In this document: positions 37,520 through 45,894 of the stretch, in pieces
How positions within the stretch are numbered: position 1 is the stretch's first letter
Layout of the letters: each line of letters opens with the position of its first letter
DNA from: Agrobacterium vitis
Lineage (GTDB): Bacteria > Pseudomonadota > Alphaproteobacteria > Rhizobiales > Rhizobiaceae
Reading direction: 5' to 3'
Length of the DNA stretch: 64,000 nucleotides
Assembly (NCBI RefSeq): GCF_037039395.1
Contig: NZ_CP146242.1
Span: 3,483,001-3,547,000, forward strand
The notes under the pieces: generated by a model
Seen by the model: only the letters and a program-made list of their open reading frames with translations
Told to the model about the DNA's origin: nothing
Database searches by the model: none
Program-made: the position numbers and the translations under genes

Positions 37520-40500
37520 TCAGACATTTTGCAGGACGGCGATCACGTCGCCCGCTTTGATCGTCTTTCCTGGTGCGACGCGCAATTCCCGCAGGATGCC
37601 GGGTGCATGGGCCGTCATCGTGATCTCCATCTTCATCGATTCAATGATGGCAATCGTCTCTCCGGCGGCAACGGACTGTCCTTCCTCCACCAGCACTTTC
37701 CAGAGATTGCCGGGCACGGCGCTTTCCACGCCGAAGCAATTGTCTGGAATATCGCCGCCAGCACTGGGGCTTGCGTCCTCATCGGCGGTGAAGCTGTCGA
37801 GGCCTTGGTCCTTCCAGCGCTGGCGTTCCGCCTCGAAGGCTGCCTGTTGTTGACGCTTGAAGGTGCCGATGCTTTCGGCATTTTCAGCCAGGTCCGCCGC
37901 GTAGCTTGCATAGGAAAACGCGCCGTCCTCGATACGGATCGGATAGCCGCCATGCGGGAAGGCGGCGCGGGCCTCTGTCAGTTCGTCGTGACTGACGGGG
38001 AAGAAGCGGATCTGGTCAAAGAAATCCAGCAGCCAGGGCTTGTTGCGGGTAAAGACCGGCGTTTGCCGCCAGGCGTTCCACATCTGGATGGTGCGGCCAA
38101 ACAGCTGGTAGCCACCTGGACCTTCCATGCCGTAGATGCACATATAAGCGCCGCCAATGCCAACGGCATTTTCCGGCGTCCAGGTGCGGGCCGGGTTGTA
38201 TTTCGTCGTTACCAGCCGGTGGCGCGGATCGAGCGGCGTGGCAACCGGCGCACCGAGATAGACATCGCCAAGCCCCATCACCAGATAGCGGGCGTTGAAA
38301 ATCGTATCCTTCACCGCCTGCTCGTCGGCAAGACCGTTGATACGGCGGATGAACTCGATATTGGACGGGCACCAGGGGGCGTTGGGCCGCACCAGTTCCT
38401 GGTATTTGCGCATCGCCAGTTCCGCCTCCGGGTCGTTCCAGGAGAGCGGCAGATAGACCGTGCGGCTTGGCACCGTCACATCCTCTACCGGGGGCAGGCT
38501 AGCCTCGATTTCGCTGAGCAGGCCCAGCAGCCGGACGCGCGATAGGCTGGCGCCATCATAATGGATTTGCAGCGACCGAATGCCGGGGGTGAGGTCGATC
38601 AAGCCCGGCAGCTTGGCTGCCTTGACCGCCTGCATCAGCAGGTGGACGCGCATTCGAATGGCGATGTCGAGCTGCATCTCGCCATATTCCACCAGCAAAT
38701 TGTCATCACCCTGACGGCGATAGGTGACGGAGACGGGGCCATTGGAATTGTGGCTGAGGATGGGTGATCCGGCTTTGGGTGGGAGGGGGTTTTGAGCTGG
38801 CGTTGGAGGTGGTGGTTTACCCCCCTCTGCCTTGCCAGGCATCTCCCCCTCAAGGGGGGAGATCGGGGATGGTGCCGCCGAGATATCTTGATCGGTCTCG
38901 TCAAAGGAGAGGTTTCTAGTCTTGCCAATCTCCCCCCTTGAGGGGGAGATGTCCGGCAGGACAGAGGGGGGTATCCCGTGCTCGACGCCTCCTGAAGCCG
39001 CCGCAATATCCCCATCTCGCGCCACAGGATGAAAACGAATGGTATCGCCCGGTTTGAACTGTCCCATCTTCCATTGTTCATCCCTGGCAATCACCGCCGG
39101 GCAGACGAAGCCGCCAAGGCTTGGACCATCAGGGCCGAGAATGATCGGCATATCCCCGGTAAAATCGATGGCCCCAATCGCATAGGGATTATCATGCAGG
39201 TTGGACGGATGCAGCCCGGCTTCTCCGCCATCCTGCCGCGCCCATGTCGGGGCAGGACCGATCAACCGGACCCCGGTGCGGGCGCTGTTGAAATGCACCT
39301 CGTAATCCGTGGAAAACAGCGTTTCGATATCGCTGTCCAGAAAGAAATCCGGCGCGCCATGCGGGCCATAGACCACACCGACCGACCATGCGCGGGTCAG
39401 CTCCGGTGGCTCCTCGGCTGGCGTGGCGACGGGTTGTGGGTGGCGGGCCAGCCGCAGCACATGGCCAGCCTTAAGGTTTCCCGTGGCATTGCCGCCGAAT
39501 TGGCCAAGGCCAAAGGTGGCGCGCGATCCAAGCACGACAGGTGCCGCAAAGCCGCCCGACACCGCCAGATAGGCGCGCTGGCCGGGACCGGAAATCCCTC
39601 CAATGGCGAGAACCTGTCCGGGTTTGACAGTAAAGGCCGTGTTATGTGCGACCGGAGCGCCATCCAGTGTCATTGCCATCTCGGCCCCGGCCAGTGCAAC
39701 AGTGACATTGGAGAAGAATTTCAGCACCGGCCCCGAGACTGTCAGCTCCAGCGCCGCCACATCGTCGCCATTGCCGACCAGCCGGTTGGCATGGCGGAAG
39801 GAGTGGGCATCCATCGGCCCGCTCGGCGGCACGCCGACATGCCAAAGCCCTAGACGCCCCGGAAGTTCCTGAAGGCTGGATTGGGCGCCGGGGGCGATGA
39901 CCTCGACCACATCGGGCACGAAGGAAAAATCCTTCAGCGCCGTGGTTGCCACATCACCGCTTAAAAACAGATCAGAGGCAGCGATAGCGCTGAGATAAAC
40001 GAGATTGGTCTCGATGCCGGAAATGGACGTTGCAGATAGCGCCGATTGCAACGCGGCAATCGCCGCGTCACGGTCCTTGCCTGTTACGATCAGCTTGGCC
40101 AGCATCGGGTCGTAATAGGGCGTCACCTCTGTGCCTGTCTCGATCCAGCCATCGACACGGGCCGTTTTCGCAAACACCACCTCCGTCAGCAGCCCCGCGC
40201 TGGGGCGAAAATCGGCATGGGGCATTTCGGCATAAATCCGGGCCTCAATGGCAGCACCCTTCGGCACCAGATTTTCATTGCCGGTCAGCACATCCTCATC
40301 GGCGGCTTGGCGGATCATCCATTCCACCAGATCGATACCAAACACCGCCTCGGTGACAGGATGCTCCACCTGAAGCCGCGTGTTAACCTCCAGGAAGTAG
40401 AACTCCTGGCGGGCGGGATCGTAGATGAATTCCACCGTGCCTGCCGAGCGGTAATGGACAGACCGGCCAAGCGAGACGGCCGCCTCATGCAGGCGCTGGC

Positions 40501-41251
40501 GCACCGCGCCCGACAGGCCGGGGGCCGGAGTTTCCTCGATGACTTTCTGGTTGCGGCGCTGGAGAGAGCAATCCCGCTCACCAAGCGCGATGACCCGGCC
40601 CTGTCCATCGCCAAAGATCTGTACTTCGACATGCCGGGCCTTGGAAACAAAGCGTTCCAGATAGACCCGTGCATCGCCGAAACTGGCCTTGGCGGTGCGC
40701 TGGACCGTGTCGAAGGCCGCTTGCAGGCCTGCGGCGTCGTGGCAGAGCTGCATGCCGATACCGCCGCCGCCTGCGGTGGATTTTAGCATTACCGGATAGC
40801 CGATCAAGCTAGCTGCCGAAAGCGCGTCTTCGGCGCTGTTCAGCAAGCCGCTGCCGGGCAGCAGTGGTACGCCACTGTCTGCCGCCAGTTGCCTTGCCGT
40901 GTGTTTGAGGCCAAAACTGGCGATATTCTCCGGCGTCGGGCCGATAAAGGCGATGCCTTCGGCCTGTAGCCGCTCGGCAAAGCCGATATTTTCCGAGAGA
41001 AAGCCATAGCCGGGATGGACGGCTTCAGCCCCCGTCGCCTTGCAGGCGGCAATCACCGCCTCGACATTCAGATAGCTTTCGCTTGCTTGGGCTGGGCCAA
41101 GGCGGATGGCTTCATTAGCCAGCCGCACATGCAGCGCAAACCGGTCGGCATCGGAATAGACGGCGACGGAGGCAATGCCCAGACGCCGCAATGTCTTGAT
41201 GATCCGGACGGCGATTTCGCCCCGGTTGGCAATCAGAACCTTCTTGAACAT
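37520..41251 (-). CDS. Biotin-dependent urea/guanidine carboxylase
   Basis: 1243 aa. Order: biotin carboxylase (residues 1-450; FKKVLIANRGEIAVRIIKTL, ATP-grasp loop around TAGGGGIGMQ), KipA-like domain (about 470-760; GLWHVGVPPSGPMDAHS), a Pro-rich insert at about 760-811, KipI-like domain (about 840-1060), and a C-terminal biotinyl domain with the biotin lysine near 1207 in ESMKMEI. The family carboxylates urea or guanidine to allophanate or carboxyguanidine using ATP and bicarbonate. The upstream guanidine-I riboswitch and DUF1989 partners favour guanidine. Last gene of the cluster. The insert is an in-frame palindromic repeat. Confidence 0.92.
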   Translation of the reverse strand: MFKKVLIANRGEIAVRIIKTLRRLGIASVAVYSDADRFALHVRLANEAIRLGPAQASESYLNVEAVIAACKATGAEAVHPGYGFLSENIGFAERLQAEGIAFIGPTPENIASFGLKHTARQLAADSGVPLLPGSGLLNSAEDALSAASLIGYPVMLKSTAGGGGIGMQLCHDAAGLQAAFDTVQRTAKASFGDARVYLERFVSKARHVEVQIFGDGQGRVIALGERDCSLQRRNQKVIEETPAPGLSGAVRQRLHEAAVSLGRSVHYRSAGTVEFIYDPARQEFYFLEVNTRLQVEHPVTEAVFGIDLVEWMIRQAADEDVLTGNENLVPKGAAIEARIYAEMPHADFRPSAGLLTEVVFAKTARVDGWIETGTEVTPYYDPMLAKLIVTGKDRDAAIAALQSALSATSISGIETNLVYLSAIAASDLFLSGDVATTALKDFSFVPDVVEVIAPGAQSSLQELPGRLGLWHVGVPPSGPMDAHSFRHANRLVGNGDDVAALELTVSGPVLKFFSNVTVALAGAEMAMTLDGAPVAHNTAFTVKPGQVLAIGGISGPGQRAYLAVSGGFAAPVVLGSRATFGLGQFGGNATGNLKAGHVLRLARHPQPVATPAEEPPELTRAWSVGVVYGPHGAPDFFLDSDIETLFSTDYEVHFNSARTGVRLIGPAPTWARQDGGEAGLHPSNLHDNPYAIGAIDFTGDMPIILGPDGPSLGGFVCPAVIARDEQWKMGQFKPGDTIRFHPVARDGDIAAASGGVEHGIPPSVLPDISPSRGEIGKTRNLSFDETDQDISAAPSPISPLEGEMPGKAEGGKPPPPTPAQNPLPPKAGSPILSHNSNGPVSVTYRRQGDDNLLVEYGEMQLDIAIRMRVHLLMQAVKAAKLPGLIDLTPGIRSLQIHYDGASLSRVRLLGLLSEIEASLPPVEDVTVPSRTVYLPLSWNDPEAELAMRKYQELVRPNAPWCPSNIEFIRRINGLADEQAVKDTIFNARYLVMGLGDVYLGAPVATPLDPRHRLVTTKYNPARTWTPENAVGIGGAYMCIYGMEGPGGYQLFGRTIQMWNAWRQTPVFTRNKPWLLDFFDQIRFFPVSHDELTEARAAFPHGGYPIRIEDGAFSYASYAADLAENAESIGTFKRQQQAAFEAERQRWKDQGLDSFTADEDASPSAGGDIPDNCFGVESAVPGNLWKVLVEEGQSVAAGETIAIIESMKMEITMTAHAPGILRELRVAPGKTIKAGDVIAVLQNV
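38818..38973. repeat. In-frame palindromic repeat inside the carboxylase gene
   Basis: Two near-identical inverted arms of 46 bp (38818-38863 and 38928-38973) around a 64-bp centre. Each arm holds CATCTCCCCCTCAAGGGGGG or its inverse. Total 156 bp, a multiple of three, read through as 52 codons (SPSRGEIGKTRNLSFDE and ISPLEGEMPGKAEGG). Such arms are typical of intergenic repeats in rhizobia. Confidence 0.85.
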
Positions 41252-41254
41252 CGA

Positions 41255-41905
41255 TCAGGCCTCGCTATCCCAGACCAGAACCCGGGCAGGCGTCGGATCA
41301 AAACCGTTGCAGGGATTGTTGATCTGCGGGCAATTGGAAATCACCAGCAGCACATCCATTTCGGCTTGCAGCTCGACAAAATCGCCGGGGGCGGAAATGC
41401 CATCGACAATGGTCATCTGGCCGCTCGGCTCAATCGGCACATTCATGAAGAAGTTGATATTGGCGACCACATCGCGCTTGCTCATGCCGTGTTTGGCAAC
41501 TTCCAGCACAAAGTTATCGCGGCAGGCATGCAGATATTTGGTACCATGGCCAAACCGCACCGTGTTGCTCTCGCAGGAGCAGGCCCCGGCTGAGGTATCA
41601 TGCCGCCCGCAGCTATCGGCGGTCATGGTCAGCATGATCCGACCTTCATTGGAGATGATTTTCGTGCCGGTGGAAATATAGGCGGCACCCTGTTCGCGCA
41701 TCGTATCCTGATTGGAATAACGCTCGGAAAAATCCTCAGCATTGTAAAACAGCGTGTCGATGGCTTGCTGGCCATAGCTGTCCTCAATCCGCAGGATCTG
41801 GCCCTTCTTGATCACCGTGGAAAATGGCGCTTCCGCCGCAATGACGTGATCCTGCACAGCGGTATCAGGGGTGCGAAGGGGAGATGTGGTGTTGAATTCA
41901 GACAT
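41255..41905 (-). CDS. DUF1989 urea carboxylase-associated protein (probable carboxyguanidine deiminase subunit)
   Basis: 216 aa. AYISTGTKIISNEGRIMLTM then a Cys-His block CGRHDTSAGACSCESNTVRF and FFMNVPIEPSGQMTIVDGIS, ending ELQAEMDVLLVISNCPQINN. In Pseudomonas the two DUF1989 proteins beside the carboxylase form a carboxyguanidine deiminase (CgdAB), releasing ammonia and allophanate. That role is inferred here from family and context. It is 3 bp upstream of the carboxylase gene. Confidence 0.85.
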   Translation of the reverse strand: MSEFNTTSPLRTPDTAVQDHVIAAEAPFSTVIKKGQILRIEDSYGQQAIDTLFYNAEDFSERYSNQDTMREQGAAYISTGTKIISNEGRIMLTMTADSCGRHDTSAGACSCESNTVRFGHGTKYLHACRDNFVLEVAKHGMSKRDVVANINFFMNVPIEPSGQMTIVDGISAPGDFVELQAEMDVLLVISNCPQINNPCNGFDPTPARVLVWDSEA

Positions 41906-41916
41906 GGTTTCCTCCC

Positions 41917-42744
41917 TTACAGCGCTGCAAATGCATTGTTTTCAAAGCCACGTACCGCTTCGGCTGTCGCCGTGCGGCAAAGATCGTCCGCTTGCGGCTG
42001 TCGGGCCTTTATCCGGCTAATGACAACGGGGTTGGGCTGGTAGAGCGGATTGGGATCGAGCGGATGCGGGCAATTGGAAAAGCCGACGATCATCTCCATC
42101 TCGGCGCGAAGCTCGATGTAATCCCCGGCATTGAGCAGTTCCGGCCTCCAGTGGAAGCCTCCGTCCGCATCGCCCCGCACGGGAGCAAACAAGGCAAGGG
42201 CTGCTGGAATGTCGCGCTTGTCGAGGCCGAGCTTGCTCGCCATGATCAGGAAATTGTCACGGGTATTGCGCAGGCCTTGGCTGCTGGCGCTGGCATATTT
42301 GCGGGCGTTGGAGGCAGCGGTGGAGCCGCCCATCAGGCAATCATGCGCGCCGCATGTGTCGTCGGTGATCGAAAACATCACCTTGCCCATGTCGGAAAAT
42401 ATCACCCGGCCTTTGCCAAGCCCAGTGGTCCATTGCATTTTGACGGTATCAGGCAGGTTCAGCCGTTCGGACGGCTCAGCAGCGTTCCAGGCGACCAGCG
42501 TGACGGTTGAAAACCCGTGGGGCAGGGCAATCCGCAGCGTCTCATGGGTTTTTACAGACGTGGACCAATACCAGCCGCTGGGAATGGTTTCGCTATGGAT
42601 AAGGTCTGCCACCTCGATGTCCGGTGCTGGCAACGGGCTTTTACCCGGCAGGGCCTTCGGGGAAAATTCCAGGCCGTTTTTCTGGTGTTCCTCATAGCGC
42701 GCCCGGTTGGCGGCAATCTCTTCGGCAGAGCGTCGGATATGCAT
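41917..42744 (-). CDS. DUF1989 urea carboxylase-associated protein (second subunit)
   Basis: 275 aa, paralogue of the next gene. The same block is seen as FSITDDTCGAHDCLMGGSTA and LRAEMEMIVGFSNCPHPLDP. N-terminal part has a longer extension (SAEEIAANRARYEEHQKNGL). Two paralogues side by side between an importer and the carboxylase is the standard order of guanidine clusters. Likely the other half of the carboxyguanidine deiminase. Confidence 0.85.
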   Translation of the reverse strand: MHIRRSAEEIAANRARYEEHQKNGLEFSPKALPGKSPLPAPDIEVADLIHSETIPSGWYWSTSVKTHETLRIALPHGFSTVTLVAWNAAEPSERLNLPDTVKMQWTTGLGKGRVIFSDMGKVMFSITDDTCGAHDCLMGGSTAASNARKYASASSQGLRNTRDNFLIMASKLGLDKRDIPAALALFAPVRGDADGGFHWRPELLNAGDYIELRAEMEMIVGFSNCPHPLDPNPLYQPNPVVISRIKARQPQADDLCRTATAEAVRGFENNAFAAL

Positions 42745-42755
42745 GATGGGTTCTC

Positions 42756-43571
42756 CTATCGACGATGTGCCGGGTCGTCCCGGTGAAGCCCGATGGATGC
42801 GACCGGGCCGTCCCGGTCAGGGCGAAAGATGGAAGGGGTTCCGGCTTGGCGGGGTGGCCAGATGGAAATGTCCTTGGTGATGGTGGCGCCGTAGCGCTGT
42901 TTTTCCTCCGGCCGGTCACGGGGGCGCTCGAAAGCCACAACGCGGCTGGCCAGCGTAAAGGCTTCGCGCATGTCATGGGTGACCATGACGACGGTCATCG
43001 GGTTTTCGTGCCAGAGCTTTTTCATCAGCATATGGATTTCGGCGCGAATGCCGGGATCGAGCGCCCCGAAGGGCTCGTCCAGCAGCAGCACTTTCGGCTT
43101 CATGATCAGCGCCTGCGCCAAGGCCAGCCGCTGTTGCATGCCGCCCGAAAGCTGGGCCGGATATTTCGCTTCCGATCCGGCAAGGCCAACGGCGGCAATC
43201 ATCGCGCGGGCCTCATCCACGGCATTGCGCCGGGCGGAACCGAACAGGCGGCCAGCCAATGGTGAGGCGGGCAATTCCTTACCCAGCAGCACGTTGCCCA
43301 GCACGGTGAGATGCGGAAATACCGAATAGCGCTGGAAGACGACGCCGCGATCCGGCCCCGGCTCCTTCGGCAGCGGTTCGCCATCCAGCAGGATGGTGCC
43401 GCGTGTCGGCTGTTCCTGCCCCAGCAGTATGCGCAGAAACGTGCTCTTGCCGCAGCCGGATGGGCCGACCAGAGCCACGAAGCCCCGGGACGCGACTGTT
43501 AGCGAGACGCTCTCCAGCACGATCTGGTCGCCATATTCCTTCCAGATATTGTCGATCTTCAGCCCGCTCAT
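42756..43571 (-). CDS. ABC transporter ATP-binding protein (guanidine/urea-type importer)
   Basis: 271 aa, NitT/TauT family ATPase. Walker A GPSGCGKST, Q-loop in VVFQRYSVFPHLTVLGN, signature QLSGGMQQRLALAQALIMKP, Walker B VLLLDEPFGALDPG, H-loop VMVTHDMREAF. The C-terminal 30 residues are variable. Start overlaps the permease stop (ATGA). Confidence 0.93.
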   Translation of the reverse strand: MSGLKIDNIWKEYGDQIVLESVSLTVASRGFVALVGPSGCGKSTFLRILLGQEQPTRGTILLDGEPLPKEPGPDRGVVFQRYSVFPHLTVLGNVLLGKELPASPLAGRLFGSARRNAVDEARAMIAAVGLAGSEAKYPAQLSGGMQQRLALAQALIMKPKVLLLDEPFGALDPGIRAEIHMLMKKLWHENPMTVVMVTHDMREAFTLASRVVAFERPRDRPEEKQRYGATITKDISIWPPRQAGTPSIFRPDRDGPVASIGLHRDDPAHRR

Positions 43572-44386
43572 TGGCCCTTCTCCAGGTTTGACCAGGGAAA
43601 CAGGGCAATGCGCAGCCGGTCGAGCAGGACGTCAGCCAGCACGGCAATCAGCGTGATCCACAACACGTAAGGAAAGATCACATCCATGGAAAGGTAGCGG
43701 CGCACCAGGAAGATCCGGTAGCCAAGACCGCTATCGGAGGAAATCGCTTCCGCCGCGATCAGAAACAGGAAGGCCGGGCCAAGCTGCAATCTGAGACAGG
43801 TGATCAGGCGCGGCAGGATTTGGGGCAGGACCACCCTGATGGCGACCTGCCAGGAGGAGCCGCCTAGCGTTTCCGCCTTGATGATCTGTTCGCGCGGCAG
43901 GGCAAGGGCGGTGAGGGCCAGATCGCGGATCATGATCGGAGCGACACCGATGACGATCAGGGTGATTTTAGACACCTCGCCCAGGCCCATGGCGATGAAC
44001 AGAATGGGCAGCAGCGCCAGCGGCGGCACCATGGAAATTGCGGCGACGAACGGCGACAGCAGCGCCCGCAGATAGGGCAGCATGCCGATGGCCATGCCGA
44101 TCGTCAGCGCGATCAACAGTGAAATTCCAAGCCCGGAGGAAAGCCGTGTCAGGCTGGCCAGGGTATCGGTCCAGAGGAGATAGTCGCCGGTGCGGGCATC
44201 GGCGGTAAAGGCCACGCGGTTGATTGCATCGGCAAAGGTGGCAAAGCCTGGCAGCAGCTTGTCATTGGCGTTTTCCGCCAGCCTAGCCGCCGAGCCTGCG
44301 GCGTAGGCGACCAACACCAGCCCAAAGGGCAGGGCAGCGAGGCCCAGTTTCGCACCATTGCTTGGTTTTTGATTGATCCAACGCAT
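43568..44386 (-). CDS. ABC transporter permease (guanidine/urea-type importer)
   Basis: 272 aa, six-helix NitT/TauT-family permease. The EAA loop is visible as IIKAETLGGSSWQVAIRVVL with PQILPRLITCLRLQLGPAFL after it. Couples the binding protein to the ATPase in the inner membrane. Translation is coupled to the ATPase gene by a four-base overlap. Confidence 0.92.
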   Translation of the reverse strand: MRWINQKPSNGAKLGLAALPFGLVLVAYAAGSAARLAENANDKLLPGFATFADAINRVAFTADARTGDYLLWTDTLASLTRLSSGLGISLLIALTIGMAIGMLPYLRALLSPFVAAISMVPPLALLPILFIAMGLGEVSKITLIVIGVAPIMIRDLALTALALPREQIIKAETLGGSSWQVAIRVVLPQILPRLITCLRLQLGPAFLFLIAAEAISSDSGLGYRIFLVRRYLSMDVIFPYVLWITLIAVLADVLLDRLRIALFPWSNLEKGQ

Positions 44387-44456
44387 CCTGTTGCTCCGAC
44401 TTATTGGGGAATGTGGGGCGGAAAGATATCCGCCCCGCTCACAGGTCAGGCGTTGC

Positions 44457-45530
44457 TCAGAGCGCGCCTTTGGCGGCGGCGTCCATATAGGTGGTGGTGA
44501 AGCGGAACTTCACATTGGCCTTGTCGCCCAGCACCTTACCGTCAGGCATTTCGATGCCGATCACGTCGGCAGAGGGTGCGCCATTGCCCAGCAGGCCTTT
44601 TTCGAACAGGAAATTGCGTACCAGATCCATGGTTTTCGGCAGGCCGGGTGAGGTGGTGAAGGCGCTGGCATCCGCTGGCTTGTCGAACAGCTTGGTGGCG
44701 GCCAATTGGCTGTCGAAGCCCTTGAGGTCGGTGCCGGAAGCCTTGCCCATGTCCTCGCGGGCAGCCTTGCCCTCTGCAGTGTCGGCCATCATCAGCTTGA
44801 CCGTATCATACCAGATGCCCGCCAGCGCCTTGCCGAAATCCGGATTGTCCTTCAGCACTTCGGTATTGGCGACCATCAGGTCCATGATTTCGCCGGGGAT
44901 TTGCGAGCTGTCGAACACTTTCTTCGCCGTCGGTTCTTCCAGAATGGTCGAGACCAGCGGGTTCCAGGTGACGACCGAGGTCACATCGTCGGTCTTATAG
45001 GCGGCGACCATATCGGCATCTGAGGTGTTGACCACCTTCACGTCTTTTTCCGTCATGTTTAAGCTCTCTAGCGCCCGCACCAATAGATAATGCGAGACGG
45101 AAAACTCGACCAGATTGACGTTCTGGCCTTTGATATCGGCAAGCTTGTCCTTACCCTTCAGGATGACCGCGTCATTGCCATTGGAAAAGTCGCCGACGAT
45201 CACCGCTGTGGTGTCGACGCCACCGGCGGCGGGAATGGAAAGACCGTCCATATTGGTCAGCGTGACAGCGTCGAAGGCACCGGCGGTATATTGGTTCATC
45301 GATTCCACGTAATCATTGAACTGGGTGACATCGATCTTGATGCCGTATTTATCGGCCCATTTCTTGACGATGCCATGGTCGCTGGCATAGCCCCAGGGCA
45401 TCCAGCCGACATAGATCGACCAGGCGACCTTGAACTCCTTCTTGGGCGCGGCATCGGCTGGGACAAGTCCGGCCAGCGACATAGCTGCGGACAGTACGGA
45501 AACAGAGAGAAGTTTTGAGAACAGGCGCAT
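44457..45530 (-). CDS. Periplasmic substrate-binding protein of the guanidine/urea-type importer
   Basis: 357 aa with a signal peptide (LLSVSVLSAAMSLAGLVPAD before AAPKKEFK). NitT/TauT SBP fold: WSIYVGWMPWGYASDHGIVK, IKIDVTQFNDYVESMNQYTA, GDFSNGNDAVILKGKDKLAD. Earlier annotations call this family a urea transporter component; the riboswitch in its leader argues for guanidine. First gene of the cluster, with an AGGGG ribosome site before the ATG. Confidence 0.9.
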   Translation of the reverse strand: MRLFSKLLSVSVLSAAMSLAGLVPADAAPKKEFKVAWSIYVGWMPWGYASDHGIVKKWADKYGIKIDVTQFNDYVESMNQYTAGAFDAVTLTNMDGLSIPAAGGVDTTAVIVGDFSNGNDAVILKGKDKLADIKGQNVNLVEFSVSHYLLVRALESLNMTEKDVKVVNTSDADMVAAYKTDDVTSVVTWNPLVSTILEEPTAKKVFDSSQIPGEIMDLMVANTEVLKDNPDFGKALAGIWYDTVKLMMADTAEGKAAREDMGKASGTDLKGFDSQLAATKLFDKPADASAFTTSPGLPKTMDLVRNFLFEKGLLGNGAPSADVIGIEMPDGKVLGDKANVKFRFTTTYMDAAAKGAL

Positions 45531-45537
45531 GAATTTC

Positions 45538-45560
45538 CCCTTTTGCTTTTTTCAAAAGGG
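45538..45560 (-). promoter_or_regulatory. Possible ribosome-site-sequestering hairpin
   Basis: On the minus strand CCCTTTTG and CAAAAGGG pair around a 7-nt loop. The second arm contains the AGGGG ribosome site of the binding-protein gene, and the first arm overlaps the 3' side of the riboswitch terminator, so the two hairpins exclude each other. Confidence 0.45.
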
Positions 45561-45590
45561 ATCGGCATAGACCAACGCCGCCAATCCCTT
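45553..45590 (-). terminator. Riboswitch-linked intrinsic terminator
   Basis: AAGGGATTGGC pairs with GCCGATCCCTT (11 bp, one G-U) followed by TTTT on the minus strand. Its 5' arm begins at the last two bases of the riboswitch P1 helix. Expected behaviour: guanidine binding stabilises P1 and prevents termination. Confidence 0.75.
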
Positions 45591-45707
45591 GGCTAACGAG
45601 GTCTCCCGGGCTTTTATCCCGCCGTGCACCCGACAGGGATGTCTCCCCCGCCGGTGGCTGCTCTCGGACCAGTCACGCTTCTTGCGCCGGAACCCTAGCT
45701 GCCAACT
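45588..45707 (-). promoter_or_regulatory. Guanidine-I (ykkC) riboswitch
   Basis: The minus strand carries the conserved blocks in order: CTAGGGTTCCGG, then ACTGGTCCGAGAG, then ACGGCGGGATAAAAGCCCGG and GGAGACC. GTTGGC at the 5' end and GCCAA at the 3' end can form P1. These blocks are the hallmark of the guanidine-I class. It sits directly before the importer genes and a terminator, so it is an on-switch for guanidine uptake and breakdown. Confidence 0.93.
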
Positions 45708-45731
45708 CTAGCTATAGACTAGCAACTCTTA

Positions 45732-45750
45732 TGCCAGCTTGGCAATTGCC
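45732..45750. promoter_or_regulatory. Overlapping palindromes upstream of the riboswitch
   Basis: TGCCAGCTTGGCA (45732-45744) and GGCAATTGCC (45741-45750) overlap by four bases. They could be an operator for transcription of the guanidine cluster; no regulator gene is next to it. Confidence 0.35.
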
Positions 45751-45874
45751 GAGTGCTATTTGGAGTTTTCTCTGTTTATCCTTTGTTTTTTGGCGGTTTT
45801 TCAAAATTTACTGTTCTGTCATGAGCTATTATCGTCCCGCAAATGTGGCAGGATATTAAATTTTAAGCAGGCAG

Positions 45875-45894
45875 CGGTGCAATTTTAAACACCG
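45875..45894 (-). terminator. Weak hairpin after ilvA
   Basis: CGGTG/CACCG with a 10-nt loop rich in A and T, directly after the stop codon. Weak stem, low confidence. Confidence 0.3.
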
